In this document: piece by piece, positions 1 through 8,892 of the stretch
How the letters are laid out: each line of letters starts with the position of its first letter
How positions within the stretch are numbered: position 1 is the first letter of the stretch
Assembly: GCA_018269055.1 (NCBI GenBank)
Contig: JAFDVI010000028.1
Coordinates: 1 to 64,000 of the forward strand
Source: Acidobacteriota bacterium
GTDB lineage: Bacteria; Acidobacteriota; Blastocatellia; RBC074
Length of the DNA stretch: 64,000 nucleotides
Direction: 5' to 3'
Notes under the pieces: model-generated
Database searches by the model: none
Told to the model about the DNA's origin: nothing
Seen by the model: only the letters and a program-made list of their open reading frames with translations
Position numbers and translations under genes: made by a program

Positions 1-4
1 GCTT

Positions 5-544
5 TTAATTTCCGTACACGCTCTTAACTTCATTGTCATCGTAATTTTTGTACCTGTTTCTAAACAATTGCCCAATAGCAACAGCAACGATGATCACAAT
101 AAAGAGTAAAGTAAAAAGAATCACGTACCCTTTTAGGTCGTTTTCATCAAACTTTTCGAAGAATCTGGTCAGAGAAATCCCAAGAAAACTCTCGATGAGT
201 TGTTCGATTAGAATAATGAAAATACTCCCAATAACTCCTAAAGTTAGCTTGAAAGAAGCCCGTCTTTTTGCCGAATTAAATTTTTTGTCAAATTCTCTAT
301 CAGAAAAACCAGCCTTAATCCAATCTTGACGCGCATATTGTCTCAAAGCGTACAGAAAGATTTCTTCATCGCCTCCAAGCTTGACGAATTCAGGCAGTAC
401 CTCCTGCTTAACACTTTTGTAAAACGCATCTCGGTCAGATAAATAATCAGGGTAGTTGATACCACGTCTCTCCCATTGTTGGCGGGCAGTTATCAGATAA
501 TGAAAAGCTTGCTCCTTTTGTAGATCGCTTGGCTTCTTTGTCAT
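5..544 (-). CDS. Hypothetical two-helix membrane protein
   Basis: A 179-residue protein that I do not recognise. The first ~95 residues are polar and helical, rich in Gln, Arg, Lys and Asp. Two strongly hydrophobic segments follow at about 97-118 and 140-160, and the protein ends in a short basic/acidic tail. This suggests a membrane-anchored protein with a cytoplasmic N-terminal domain. There is no signal peptide. The ATG start at 544 is the only good start in the frame. The stretch is visibly more AT-rich than the following genes, which could mean recent acquisition, but the upstream context lies outside the window. Confidence 0.6.
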   Translation of the reverse strand: MTKKPSDLQKEQAFHYLITARQQWERRGINYPDYLSDRDAFYKSVKQEVLPEFVKLGGDEEIFLYALRQYARQDWIKAGFSDREFDKKFNSAKRRASFKLTLGVIGSIFIILIEQLIESFLGISLTRFFEKFDENDLKGYVILFTLLFIVIIVAVAIGQLFRNRYKNYDDNEVKSVYGN

Positions 545-577
545 AAATACTTTTCCAGAAACCTATTACACTGATTT

Positions 578-2419
578 TCAATTCATCGCCTTCGTCTTCT
601 CTTCGTACCGCAGAATCATTCCACGATCGCCGACGGCCCAGCCTTTTTGTGGCGAGAGGAAAAACAAACTGCGGATGCGGCTACCTTTGGCGGTGAAGTC
701 GGTTTGCCAGGACATGCCGCCGTTGTCGGTGCGCATCAGGGTGGAATCGTAAACCACGGCTTCGGCGCTGCCTTCGCGCGGCGCGAACGCGGCCATCCAA
801 CCATTCACAGGATCGAGGAATTGCGTGCTGAGCGTGGAGCGAATGGAGGTGCGGTGCTGCTGCCAGGTTTTGCCTCCGTCGCGGGTGTGCAGCGCAAAAA
901 AGTAGCGGCTTTCGCCGTCTTTCATTTCGCCGGTGACGGTGCCGGTGGTTTCGTCGGTGAAGCGGACGGAAGTAATCGCGCCCGGCGTAAAGCGACCGGA
1001 AACATATTTGGTTTCAAAGGTTAATGGCAAACGCTTCCACGTTTTGCCTCCGTCGGAAGTGACAAATAACCCGCCGATATTGTTTTGCGCGCGTCCGTAA
1101 AAGTTGCCAACCAGCCAGCCGTGATCCGGATCGAGGAAATACACGTCCCGGAATCCGAAGTTGTAATTCGACGATTCCACAGGCAAACCGACCAGCGCCT
1201 GGATTTGTTCGGCGGGTTTCCAATCCACTCCGCCGTTGGTGGTGTGCAACAGCGTGGCGTTGCGGCCAACAGCCCATCCGTTTTGCAAATCGGTGAAGTG
1301 TACGCTGAGCAGGTTGGGAATCTTTTGAATCATCCAGGTGCGTCCGCCGTTGATGGTGCTGAGCAAAACGGTTTCGCCTTCGTCGTCGTTGTTGCCCAAC
1401 CCTTTGATTGCTTCGCCGATCATCCAGCCGTGATTCCAGTCCAGAAAGTAAATGAAGTTGATGTTGGCGGAAACGCCGCTCAGCAGTGGTTTCCAGCTTC
1501 TGCCGCCATCCGTGGTTCGGTACACGGCTCCGGCGTCACCTGCCGCCCAACCGGTCATCGAATCCACAAAATGAATGGCGCGCAGATTTTTGTCGGTTTC
1601 GGCGGCTTTGCGAGCCATTCGCCAGTTGGTTTTAGCCAGGGCGGATTCAATCAGGGCGTCCGCGACAGGCGGCGCGGCAATATCCGGTTCGTTTTTATCC
1701 TCAGATTCGGGAATGTTGTTGACGGCGGCTTGCGAATTGGTTTCGAGTTTGGAGGCCGATGATGCGGAAGACTTGGATTTCAATTCCAATGCGGATTCAG
1801 TTTTTGGATCAGATTTGGCTTCCAGTTTTCCCTCTATTTTATTTTCGGTGGAAGTTTCAGTCTTTGCGGCCGCGACGGGAATATCCGAAGTGGATTGCGC
1901 GCTTTCTTTGACTGGCTCTTTCAATTCCTCAGGCGGTCTGGACGCTTCAGATTTCGCTGTCGTTTCTTCCACTACTTCGCGCGCAGCCTTTTTCGGTTCC
2001 GAAGCAGATTTTGCGTTGGCAGCCAATTTGTCTGTCGGCTTTTTCGATTCACGTTGCACCGCCACGGAAGTTGTTGGCGGTTCGTAGGCCATCACGGCAA
2101 ATTCTTGAATCGTGCCGTTGGCGACCAATTGATCCCCGGTGGCTTTGGCGCTTTGCATCGAACTGAACTTGCCAATACGAACGCGGTAGCGGGTGCCTTT
2201 GCCCGGCACGTCGGATTTGATCAGATAAGCGTCAACACCTTTGGCCTTCATTTCAACAATGATTGAGAGCGCGTCGGCTTCAGAAGTAGAGGATGCAATT
2301 TGCACGGAATAAGCGCTGCGATTTTGTGTTAGCCCATTCGCGGAAGAATTGAACCAGATGGCAGTCGCCAGACAAAAAAGCGAAATTACTTTCAGGAGAG
2401 AAATCTTCGGCATTTTCAT
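578..2419 (-). CDS. Secreted SPOR-domain protein with YCF48/BNR-type beta-propeller
   Basis: 613 residues. An N-terminal signal peptide or anchor (about 8-28) is followed by a SPOR-like domain at about 37-110 (start YSVQIAS, later YRVRIGKF). SPOR domains usually bind denuded peptidoglycan at division sites. Residues 115-262 form a low-complexity Lys/Glu/Ala/Ser linker. The C-terminal half carries about seven YCF48/BNR-like repeats, each with a GWAVG- or GWMIG-like strand and a TTDGGRSW/TSDGGKTW loop, as in photosystem II assembly factor Hcf136/YCF48 and sialidase-type propellers. A periplasmic or outer-membrane-associated protein is likely. Calling it a photosynthesis factor would be wrong without photosynthesis genes, and none are seen. 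Confidence 0.8.
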   Translation of the reverse strand: MKMPKISLLKVISLFCLATAIWFNSSANGLTQNRSAYSVQIASSTSEADALSIIVEMKAKGVDAYLIKSDVPGKGTRYRVRIGKFSSMQSAKATGDQLVANGTIQEFAVMAYEPPTTSVAVQRESKKPTDKLAANAKSASEPKKAAREVVEETTAKSEASRPPEELKEPVKESAQSTSDIPVAAAKTETSTENKIEGKLEAKSDPKTESALELKSKSSASSASKLETNSQAAVNNIPESEDKNEPDIAAPPVADALIESALAKTNWRMARKAAETDKNLRAIHFVDSMTGWAAGDAGAVYRTTDGGRSWKPLLSGVSANINFIYFLDWNHGWMIGEAIKGLGNNDDEGETVLLSTINGGRTWMIQKIPNLLSVHFTDLQNGWAVGRNATLLHTTNGGVDWKPAEQIQALVGLPVESSNYNFGFRDVYFLDPDHGWLVGNFYGRAQNNIGGLFVTSDGGKTWKRLPLTFETKYVSGRFTPGAITSVRFTDETTGTVTGEMKDGESRYFFALHTRDGGKTWQQHRTSIRSTLSTQFLDPVNGWMAAFAPREGSAEAVVYDSTLMRTDNGGMSWQTDFTAKGSRIRSLFFLSPQKGWAVGDRGMILRYEEKTKAMN

Positions 2420-2569
2420 AACGTTCCTGACTGAAGTTGGAATGCGGGGTCAGGGTTGGGATGGGGCAAGCAACGACAAATACGGGGGCATCATATCACC
2501 GTGTGAGAAGCGCCGCACTAATTTTTTGTCCTGTTTTTGCTGAAACCAGGGCGAACCAATCGGCCTCGG

Positions 2570-3070
2570 TCATTCAATAACGGCCATTGTTTCACCGGCG
2601 TTGACTGTTTGGCCTTCCGTAACGCGGATTTCAGCGACTTTGCCGGCCCTGGGGGATTGGACTTCGTTCTGCATTTTCATGGCTTCAACGATCAGCACGC
2701 CTTGATTGGCGGCGACTTCATCTCCGGGGCTGAGCAGTACGCGGACGACTTTGCCCGGCATGGGAGAAGTGAGACTGATTTTGCCGCTTGCGCCTGCTGC
2801 GTCGCCCGCATTGCCACGCAAATGTTTTTTATCTCGGACATTGACGGGAATTCGTCTGCCATTGATTGTGATTTCTGTTCCACCCCCAGGCAGTTTTTCC
2901 AGCGCGCAGCGGTAAACACGGTTGTTCATCTGCACGACGAAAAAGTTCGGTTCCGGCTGACTGACTTCCGCTTCGTATGTTTTCTGACCGAGCTTTAGCT
3001 GCACTGAGCCATTCGCCGCACTGAATTCGGCTTCAACCCATTCTCCATCAATTTCCAGTTCGAGTTTCAT
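2570..3070 (-). CDS. Biotin carboxyl carrier protein of an acyl-CoA carboxylase
   Basis: 166 residues ending in a biotinyl/lipoyl domain (about 97-166) with the canonical EAMKM motif; Lys132 is the expected biotinylated residue. The N-terminal ~90 residues form a beta-rich region like the segment preceding the carrier domain in acyl-CoA, propionyl-CoA or methylcrotonyl-CoA carboxylase alpha chains. The protein carries carboxybiotin between the biotin carboxylase and the carboxyltransferase. It starts 7 bases after the biotin carboxylase stop, so the two are surely co-transcribed. It resembles the split-off C-terminal part of an alpha subunit more than the short AccB of fatty acid synthesis. 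Confidence 0.85.
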   Translation of the reverse strand: MKLELEIDGEWVEAEFSAANGSVQLKLGQKTYEAEVSQPEPNFFVVQMNNRVYRCALEKLPGGGTEITINGRRIPVNVRDKKHLRGNAGDAAGASGKISLTSPMPGKVVRVLLSPGDEVAANQGVLIVEAMKMQNEVQSPRAGKVAEIRVTEGQTVNAGETMAVIE

Positions 3071-3077
3071 CTTGAGA

Positions 3078-4586
3078 TTAGTGTACGAATCTTCCGGCGG
3101 TTTTCCACCTGCTGACTTTCGCGATTTGTGAGGCAGGGCTGTTGAGTTGTTGAGCGCGTGTCTGTTCGGCGAAGCGCATCGCCGCGACGATGGCGGCAGC
3201 GATTTGCTCTTCGTTGGTGCGGTTCGATTCAGCGTTCACGGTTTGCCGTTCCAGAAATCGGGCGATGTAGCCGGTGTCAATGTCGCCGCGACGGAATTCT
3301 TCATCATCCAGCACTGATCGAAAGAAGGGAATTGTCGTGCGGATTCCGCCCACATGATATTCGCCCAGCGCGCGCTGCATTCTGGCGATGGCTTCGTCGC
3401 GCGTCGCCCCCCAGGTTGCCAGCTTGGAAATCATCGGGTCGTAAAACAGCGGTACTTCCCAGCCTTCGTACACGCCACTATCGTCGCGTACGCCGGGGCC
3501 AGATGGAGTTCTCAGTCGCGTTATTTTGCCCGGAGAAGGTAGAAAGTTTTTGTCCGGGTCTTCGGCATACACGCGGCATTCGATGGCCGAACCGGTCCAG
3601 CGAACGTCTTCCTGTTTGAGGCTCAGCGGTTCACTGGCGGCGATGCGAATCTGTTCGCGCACCAAGTCAATGCCCGTCACCATCTCTGTGACGGGATGTT
3701 CGACCTGCAACCGCGTGTTCATTTCCAGAAAGTAAAAGTTGCGGTCGGCGTCCACCAGGAATTCAATCGTGCCAACGCTGAAGTAATTTGCCGCGCGAGC
3801 AATTTCGACAGCGGCGTCCCCCATTCGCGCGCGCAAATCTGCATCGTTGAAACTGGCCGGACATTCTTCGATGACTTTCTGGTGGCGGCGCTGGATGGAA
3901 CATTCGCGTTCGCCCAGATGTATAACGTTGCCGAATTTGTCGGCGGCGACCTGGATTTCGATATGGCGCGGGCGTTCGATCAATTTTTCGATGTACACCG
4001 ACGGATCGCCGAAAGCAGCCTGCGCTTCGGCGCTGGCCAGTTCGAGCGCCGAAGCCATTTCTTCGTCGGAGCGAACAACGCGCATGCCTTTGCCGCCTCC
4101 GCCCGCCGAAGCTTTCATCATCACGGGATAACCAATTTCCGATGCGACTTTTCGGGCAGTGGCCTCATCCTTGAGTGGTTCCACTGTGCCTGGAACGATG
4201 GGAGCATTGGCTTTGACGGCGGCGACGCGGGCATTGGTTTTGTCGCCCATCATCTCGATGGATTCGGGCGAAGGCCCAATGAAAGTGATTCCAGCTTCAC
4301 CGACGGCGCGCGCGAACCATTCGCGTTCGGAAAGAAACCCGTACCCAGGATGGATGGCTTCCGCGCCGGATTGTTTTGCGGCATCAATTACCTTTTCGCC
4401 GACCAGATAACTTTGTGAGGCGGGGGCTTCGCCGATGAAGTAGGCTTCATCGGCCAGCCGCACGTGCAGCGCATGACGATCGGCTTCAGAGTAGACGGCG
4501 ACGGGGGAAATGCCGAGGTCGCGGCAAGCTCGAATCAATCGAACAGCAATTTCACCTCGATTGGCAATCAGGATTTTACGGAACAT
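3078..4586 (-). CDS. accC: Biotin carboxylase subunit of acetyl-/acyl-CoA carboxylase
   Basis: 502 residues. It catalyses ATP- and bicarbonate-dependent carboxylation of biotin on the carrier protein encoded just downstream. The N-terminal domain begins MFRKILIANRGEIAVR, as is usual for the family. The ATP-grasp glycine loop KASAGGGGKGM lies at 158-168, and the active-site block EMNTRLQVEHPVTEM follows at about 290. The protein is about 50 residues longer than typical AccC; the extra C-terminal tail is polar and looks like a linker, in line with a split alpha subunit. No carboxyltransferase gene lies in the window, so the acyl-CoA substrate cannot be told from here. Confidence 0.9.
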   Translation of the reverse strand: MFRKILIANRGEIAVRLIRACRDLGISPVAVYSEADRHALHVRLADEAYFIGEAPASQSYLVGEKVIDAAKQSGAEAIHPGYGFLSEREWFARAVGEAGITFIGPSPESIEMMGDKTNARVAAVKANAPIVPGTVEPLKDEATARKVASEIGYPVMMKASAGGGGKGMRVVRSDEEMASALELASAEAQAAFGDPSVYIEKLIERPRHIEIQVAADKFGNVIHLGERECSIQRRHQKVIEECPASFNDADLRARMGDAAVEIARAANYFSVGTIEFLVDADRNFYFLEMNTRLQVEHPVTEMVTGIDLVREQIRIAASEPLSLKQEDVRWTGSAIECRVYAEDPDKNFLPSPGKITRLRTPSGPGVRDDSGVYEGWEVPLFYDPMISKLATWGATRDEAIARMQRALGEYHVGGIRTTIPFFRSVLDDEEFRRGDIDTGYIARFLERQTVNAESNRTNEEQIAAAIVAAMRFAEQTRAQQLNSPASQIAKVSRWKTAGRFVH

Positions 4587-4667
4587 AGAACGAGTAGTCA
4601 GGAATCAGGGGGCGAGAGTCGGCAGATAATCGGCTTGTCATCACCGGCTACCGATTCCCGACCACTT

Positions 4668-4967
4668 TCAGGGAACGATGGAACTTCCAGGGTTTTTGGG
4701 ATCGTAGCGAACCGTGATGCTCGCGCCGGGAACATAAAGCTGGCTGCGCCGCAATTGGTCAGCCGTAAGCTTTTGGGAAGTTTCGTAATCTACATTTGCA
4801 ATGTTGTACCGGTAAAAAATCGTCGTCAGCCCGAAATCATCCAATTGGGAATCAAGCACCCGACCTTCTGTGACACGACCAAACTGAACCAGCCAGTCAT
4901 AGTATTCTGCCAGGGGATCACGACCGCGCAACCGGTAGTAAAGTCGAACAAGCCAACTGTGGTGCAT
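4668..4967 (-). CDS. DUF3592-like small protein
   Basis: 99 residues. The region from about 30 onwards (RVTEGRVLD...FYRYNIANVDYETSQ) and the C-terminal V-R-Y-D-P-K-N-P-G-S-S pattern match the soluble core of DUF3592 proteins, in which a beta-rich domain ends in a YxPxxPxxS motif. The usual flanking membrane helices are missing, so this is a short version. The function of the family is unknown. It lies alone, downstream of a hairpin at 5012-5056 and just upstream of the biotin carboxylase gene. Confidence 0.6.
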   Translation of the reverse strand: MHHSWLVRLYYRLRGRDPLAEYYDWLVQFGRVTEGRVLDSQLDDFGLTTIFYRYNIANVDYETSQKLTADQLRRSQLYVPGASITVRYDPKNPGSSIVP

Positions 4968-5011
4968 CTGTTTGCTTCAGTAGAGGGGCAATGGGGATTT
5001 TTAAGGTGAAA

Positions 5012-5056
5012 CGGCCTCAAGTGAGTCAGCGACAATTGCCGCCCAACTTGAGGCCG
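5012..5056 (-). terminator. Hairpin, probable terminator of the zinc-ribbon gene
   Basis: An 11-base perfect stem (CGGCCTCAAGT against ACTTGAGGCCG) with a 23-base loop lies just after the end of the minus-strand gene ending at 5108. It is followed on the minus strand by a short T-containing run, so it is a weak intrinsic terminator candidate. Confidence 0.5.
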
Positions 5057-5107
5057 CTACCCGTTATGTAAGCATTCAAGAGCTCATGGTTACTAACTCA
5101 ACGACGG

Positions 5108-6037
5108 TCATCGCCGTCGGGATTTCACCGGAATAGATTCGGAAACCGAAGTCGGGGTTGCTGTTTCACTATTTGGTGGGGTATCAACAACAATACCGTC
5201 AATCATGGTGATGTCGTCCGCAGTGCCGAACTTTTCATCCGGCCCGGCGGAAACCAGTTTGTATTCGCTGAAGCTGATGGCGCTGCCTCGCGAGGCGATG
5301 ACTCCGACAGGTTGGTAACTGAAGTCATTTTCCCAGTAATCATTATGAGGAACCGCCTCTGCATTGACGCGCGTCAGGTCAGTGAGTTCCTGAGGATAAC
5401 TGCCGTATTCGCGGTTGTATTTTTGCAGCGCTTCATAATGAAGTGCGTACATCTTTGCCCGCGTCGCCGCTGCTTTTCGGGCACGGCCTCTTTCAATCAT
5501 GGTGGGAATATACGAAGCAAGAACGGAGCTAAAAATTACCAGCAGGACAGTGGTTGCAACCGTCGAAAAACGCGCCAGCGAAAGGCCGCCGTATTGTGCC
5601 GGGACATCGCTGGCTTTTTTCACCGCTCGACGGCTCAGCCAGATTCCGAATGCCGAAAGAGGAATCAGTCCATAAGCCAGCAATGCGGCAAGCCTGTAAG
5701 CGTCATAACTGAAGATGCGGTAATACGGGAGTTTGGGATCGTTTTGCAGCAGTTCTTGTGTGAGTTTTGTCGCGTCGCCGATGCCCCAAATCAGCAACAC
5801 TCTGCCGACTTTCATATCGTTGCTTAAAATCCAAACGAAGAGGAAAGTAAGAACAATCAGGACGGAACATCCCAAAGCGGCAAACGAAATGCCGAGTTTG
5901 GGGAGCAGAACGTCTGGCTTGGCCATTGGCTCACCAATTTGACGTGCGCCGCAAGCGGCGCATTCATTTGCAGCGATTTCGCGAACTTCGCCACAGCAAG
6001 GGCAAATCATCGAATCTTTCTTAAGTTTTTTTCTCAT
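5108..6037 (-). CDS. Zinc-ribbon membrane protein with pseudopilin-like C-terminal domain
   Basis: 309 residues from the ATG at 6037; a TTG 18 bases upstream is in frame but has no better ribosome site. The N-terminus has a zinc ribbon with two CxxC pairs (CPCCGE and CAACGA). Several hydrophobic segments follow (about residues 46-70, 105-125 and 155-180). The C-terminal ~120 residues look like a type II secretion GspG pseudopilin or T2SS-like domain, including SYPQELTDL, NDYW and a late AGPDEKFGTADDI calcium-site-like motif. Joining a cytoplasmic zinc ribbon to a pseudopilin-like domain is unusual. The role is unknown; it may be a sensor or a scaffold. Confidence 0.65.
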   Translation of the reverse strand: MRKKLKKDSMICPCCGEVREIAANECAACGARQIGEPMAKPDVLLPKLGISFAALGCSVLIVLTFLFVWILSNDMKVGRVLLIWGIGDATKLTQELLQNDPKLPYYRIFSYDAYRLAALLAYGLIPLSAFGIWLSRRAVKKASDVPAQYGGLSLARFSTVATTVLLVIFSSVLASYIPTMIERGRARKAAATRAKMYALHYEALQKYNREYGSYPQELTDLTRVNAEAVPHNDYWENDFSYQPVGVIASRGSAISFSEYKLVSAGPDEKFGTADDITMIDGIVVDTPPNSETATPTSVSESIPVKSRRR

Positions 6038-6185
6038 AAAGGGTGGTGAAAGCAAAACTACCAGAATCGGGAACCATCCCGGACCAGCAGGGAAAGCATG
6101 TTTAGCGCCTCACCCTGAAAAGCCTGTCCAGTAGCTTCACTGTGTACTAACAAACGCATCAAGCTAACCATAATCCGGCTGTTCC

Positions 6186-6833
6186 CTAGGAGATAGAAGG
6201 CGAACTTTGACTCTCCATTTCACGAATTTGCCGCCAGGTGTGAAATAGCCTTTGCGCAAACGTCCAATATGACAGGATCGCCATCAACCAAATTGTTGCA
6301 GGCATCTTGTTCAGAAAAGGACTTGATGATTTAGGCCAAACAGTCAATGAACCGAGTATCAGCAAGACGACACGTTCCGGTCTTCTTAAAAAACCGACAT
6401 CGCATTTGGGTATCAGCGATTCGGCTCGTGCACTGGTGTAGCTGACCATTACGGAGCCAATCAGTGCCGCGCCAGTCAATGCTGCATAAAGCGTGCTGTG
6501 GTATTTCGTGTCGCGGGAATAGAAAATGATGATACCTAGAAAAACAATCATGTCCGAAAGCCTGTCCAGACTGGAATCCAGAAAGGCTCCGAATTTGGAA
6601 ACGCGACCCGTTAACCTGGCTACACGCCCGTCCAACATATCGAAGATATTGGCAAAGATCATCACCAAGCCTGCATAAAAGAACCGCCCGTACCCGTAAA
6701 GCAAGGCGGCAAACATGTTGATACCTAACCCAATAACAGACAGCAAATTAGGGTTTGGGTTCAGCCGGGCGAGAAGATGAACAATACGGTCAAGGATCCG
6801 CTGACAAGCTTCTCCGATATATCCGCCTATCAT
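6186..6833 (-). CDS. CDP-alcohol phosphatidyltransferase family protein
   Basis: 215 residues with about six membrane helices. It carries the full signature D65-x2-D68-G69-x2-A72-R73-x8-G82-x3-D86-x3-D90, which binds divalent metal and the CDP-linked donor. Family members transfer a phosphatidyl group from CDP-diacylglycerol to an alcohol such as glycerol phosphate, inositol phosphate or serine, or use CDP-alcohols. The acceptor cannot be told from sequence. The gene stands alone, divergent from the TPR gene at 7.2 kb. Confidence 0.85.
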   Translation of the reverse strand: MIGGYIGEACQRILDRIVHLLARLNPNPNLLSVIGLGINMFAALLYGYGRFFYAGLVMIFANIFDMLDGRVARLTGRVSKFGAFLDSSLDRLSDMIVFLGIIIFYSRDTKYHSTLYAALTGAALIGSVMVSYTSARAESLIPKCDVGFLRRPERVVLLILGSLTVWPKSSSPFLNKMPATIWLMAILSYWTFAQRLFHTWRQIREMESQSSPSIS

Positions 6834-7231
6834 AACTGCTGATTTCTTTCCTTTGACTGAACTACTTGAGCCTTAAAATTCTGTTTGACCTGGTTAAACT
6901 TTCTGGCTAACAACAATAATCTTAACGATTGTAAATTTCGCGCGCATCATACGTTGCGTTCAACAAAAGTGTCAAGAAATCCACTCAGGCAACTGGTTTC
7001 TCAGGCCGAACTGGGGAGAAAGGAAAAATTGCTGATTTGGCGGGACTTAAAGGAAAGCGAAATCCGCAAGCCAAGATTTCAGTGGATGGCATATTCTGCT
7101 GAGGCGGATCAACCCACTTAATCCCCGTAAAGTTGTTCATCCAGAGCAGAGTTGTTGTAATATGAGCCAGTCTGTGCCCCCGTACTTTGCCTGACAAGCG
7201 GTCAGGTGTCGCATCAATAGTTTGGAGCCAG
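6834..7231. other. Divergent intergenic region
   Basis: About 400 bases between the starts of the minus-strand phosphatidyltransferase and the plus-strand TPR gene. It must hold both promoters. A TTGACC at about 6886 followed after 17 bases by TAACAA is a weak plus-strand -35/-10 candidate. Short open frames here have no ribosome sites or protein-like composition. I see no RNA gene or repeat. Confidence 0.4.
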
Positions 7232-8794
7232 ATGAAAATGAAAAGCGGTCGAAACCTGAAATCAGCCAGAAGCGCCTTTTACCAGGCAAGCGTGATCATT
7301 CTTTCTCTGTCGTTGTTCGTCACGAAAACCGAAGCGCAAGCCATAGGGCATTTGGGCGTCAGTGCCGAGCCGATTCCCTTGGTGCAAGCAAAACGTCCGC
7401 CGCGAAAATTGGCAACGCGGCCAAATCCTGCAAGCAGAGAGATGCTTGCCGATGTCAGCGGAATTGGTAGCGCAAGCGGCAAGTCGAACTCAACTGCCAA
7501 ACAAACTGCTTCGCAGGGATCCGGAAATGGAGACTCAGGCTCCTCATTAGGAGCCGGTTCCACTGGAAAGACCTCTGGGACGATGGTTGCTGTGGTGACT
7601 CCGCCAAAGAATCAACCAGTGACGCCGCCGTCAAACCCCACTACGACGACTCCCTCTAAACCTGTCCTCTCGCCATTTGACCAAAGCCTGGCCAAAGCCG
7701 AAGCCTTGATCGGCAAAGCTGATCCTCGTGCGGTCGCTGATGGTTTTCGGGCAGCGCTGGCTTTGAAAGCGGATTCAATTGACGCGCGGCTGGGATTGGC
7801 CGAAGCCTTGTTTGATGCCAAAGATTACGCAGAGGCCGATTTGGAATATCAGAAAGTTGCTTCGCAGAATCCGGCTTCGGTGGAAGCCCGGCGAGGCAGA
7901 GCAGATTCCCTCTACGAATTGAACAAATATGAAGATGCCGTAGTGGAATATGAAGGTGCGCTTAAGGCCGGAGCGAATGACGCCGGAATCTACAACAATT
8001 ACGCCAACGCATTGTTCCGTACCGGCAAACGCGAAAACCGGGATCGCGCGATTGAAAATTACAACCTCGCCATCAAAAAGCAGCCAAACTGGCCGGATGC
8101 GTACGCCGGATTGGCGAATGTGCTTCGCATCCAAAAACGGTTGGGCGAAGCTCAACAGGCTGTCGAACGTTCCATCCAACTTGCGCCGGAATCTTCGCTG
8201 GGGCACACCGTGGCCGGACGCGTTTATGCCGAACTGCAAGATTTCAATCGAGCCAATGCCGAGGGCAAAAAGGCGCTTGAGCTTGCGCCCAAAGACCCGT
8301 TTGTACATTTGAACTGGGCGGGCATTTTGTACATGCAAAAGCGATACAGCGAAGCGATCAATGAATATGTCGCCGCGCAAAGCTACGATCCGACATGGGC
8401 AGTTCCGCGTAACAGCCTGGGGAATTTGTTTTTGAACGTGAACCGCCCGAATGAAGCGCTCGACGAATTGCAGATCGCCGCCAAACTGGAACCACGCAGC
8501 TCCATCATTCACAACAATCTGGGCACCGCCTATTTGATGCTGCAAAAACTGGATGGCGCAATTTCCAATTACCAACTGGCAGTGCAGTTTGATGATCGCA
8601 ATGCGCAGGCGTTTTCAAATATGGGCGTGGCTTATTACCGGCAAGGTCGTTTGGAGGAAGCGATCAATGCGTTCAAACGTGCCTCAGAACTGGAACCTGA
8701 TAATCAGTTATTCAAAACCGCTTTGAGCGACGTGATGAAAAAAGCTGGCCACGGCAAGGGCAAAGACGAGAAAGGGAAAAAGAAGAAAGGCTGA
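7232..8794 (+). CDS. Secreted TPR-repeat protein
   Basis: 520 residues from the ATG at 7232, chosen over the upstream ATG at 7187 because it gives a classic signal peptide (basic start, hydrophobic core VIILSLSLFV, Ala-Gln-Ala cleavage area). A low-complexity Gly/Ser/Thr/Pro region follows (about 60-145). From about 155 to the end there are about ten tetratricopeptide repeats with the usual A..Y.NLG.AY spacing, for example IHNNLGTAYLMLQKLDGAI. The tail is very basic (GKGKDEKGKKKKG). A periplasmic or outer-membrane protein-protein scaffold is likely. It precedes a kinase gene in the same direction, but an inverted repeat separates them. Confidence 0.8.
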   Translation: MKMKSGRNLKSARSAFYQASVIILSLSLFVTKTEAQAIGHLGVSAEPIPLVQAKRPPRKLATRPNPASREMLADVSGIGSASGKSNSTAKQTASQGSGNGDSGSSLGAGSTGKTSGTMVAVVTPPKNQPVTPPSNPTTTTPSKPVLSPFDQSLAKAEALIGKADPRAVADGFRAALALKADSIDARLGLAEALFDAKDYAEADLEYQKVASQNPASVEARRGRADSLYELNKYEDAVVEYEGALKAGANDAGIYNNYANALFRTGKRENRDRAIENYNLAIKKQPNWPDAYAGLANVLRIQKRLGEAQQAVERSIQLAPESSLGHTVAGRVYAELQDFNRANAEGKKALELAPKDPFVHLNWAGILYMQKRYSEAINEYVAAQSYDPTWAVPRNSLGNLFLNVNRPNEALDELQIAAKLEPRSSIIHNNLGTAYLMLQKLDGAISNYQLAVQFDDRNAQAFSNMGVAYYRQGRLEEAINAFKRASELEPDNQLFKTALSDVMKKAGHGKGKDEKGKKKKG

Positions 8795-8795
8795 T

Positions 8796-8892
8796 AAAAA
8801 GTAGACAGTAGACAGAAGGCAGAAGATTGAATTGTGAAATCTCTGGTTACTTCGACAAGGTGCTACTGTCTACTGCCTGCTGTCTACTTTTT
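8796..8892. repeat. Inverted repeat of GTAGACA-type heptamers abutting a start codon
   Basis: The left arm starts AAAAAGTAGACAG (8796-8808), then repeats the heptamer with variation (GTAGACA, GAAGGCA). The right arm ends CTGTCTACTTTTT (8880-8892), so there is a 13-base perfect outer stem plus further partial pairing. The right arm runs directly into the ATG of the downstream kinase at 8893. It could be a short tandem-heptamer repeat element or a terminator for the TPR gene (run of T at the end). Confidence 0.7.

Noticed and set aside
578-2419. Photosystem II assembly factor (Hcf136/YCF48) as a functional name
   Set aside because: The repeats match the fold, but there are no photosynthesis genes in the window and the SPOR domain points to the cell wall.
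6885-7121. 78-codon plus-strand frame in the divergent region
   Set aside because: No ribosome site, no protein-like composition, and it lies in a promoter region.
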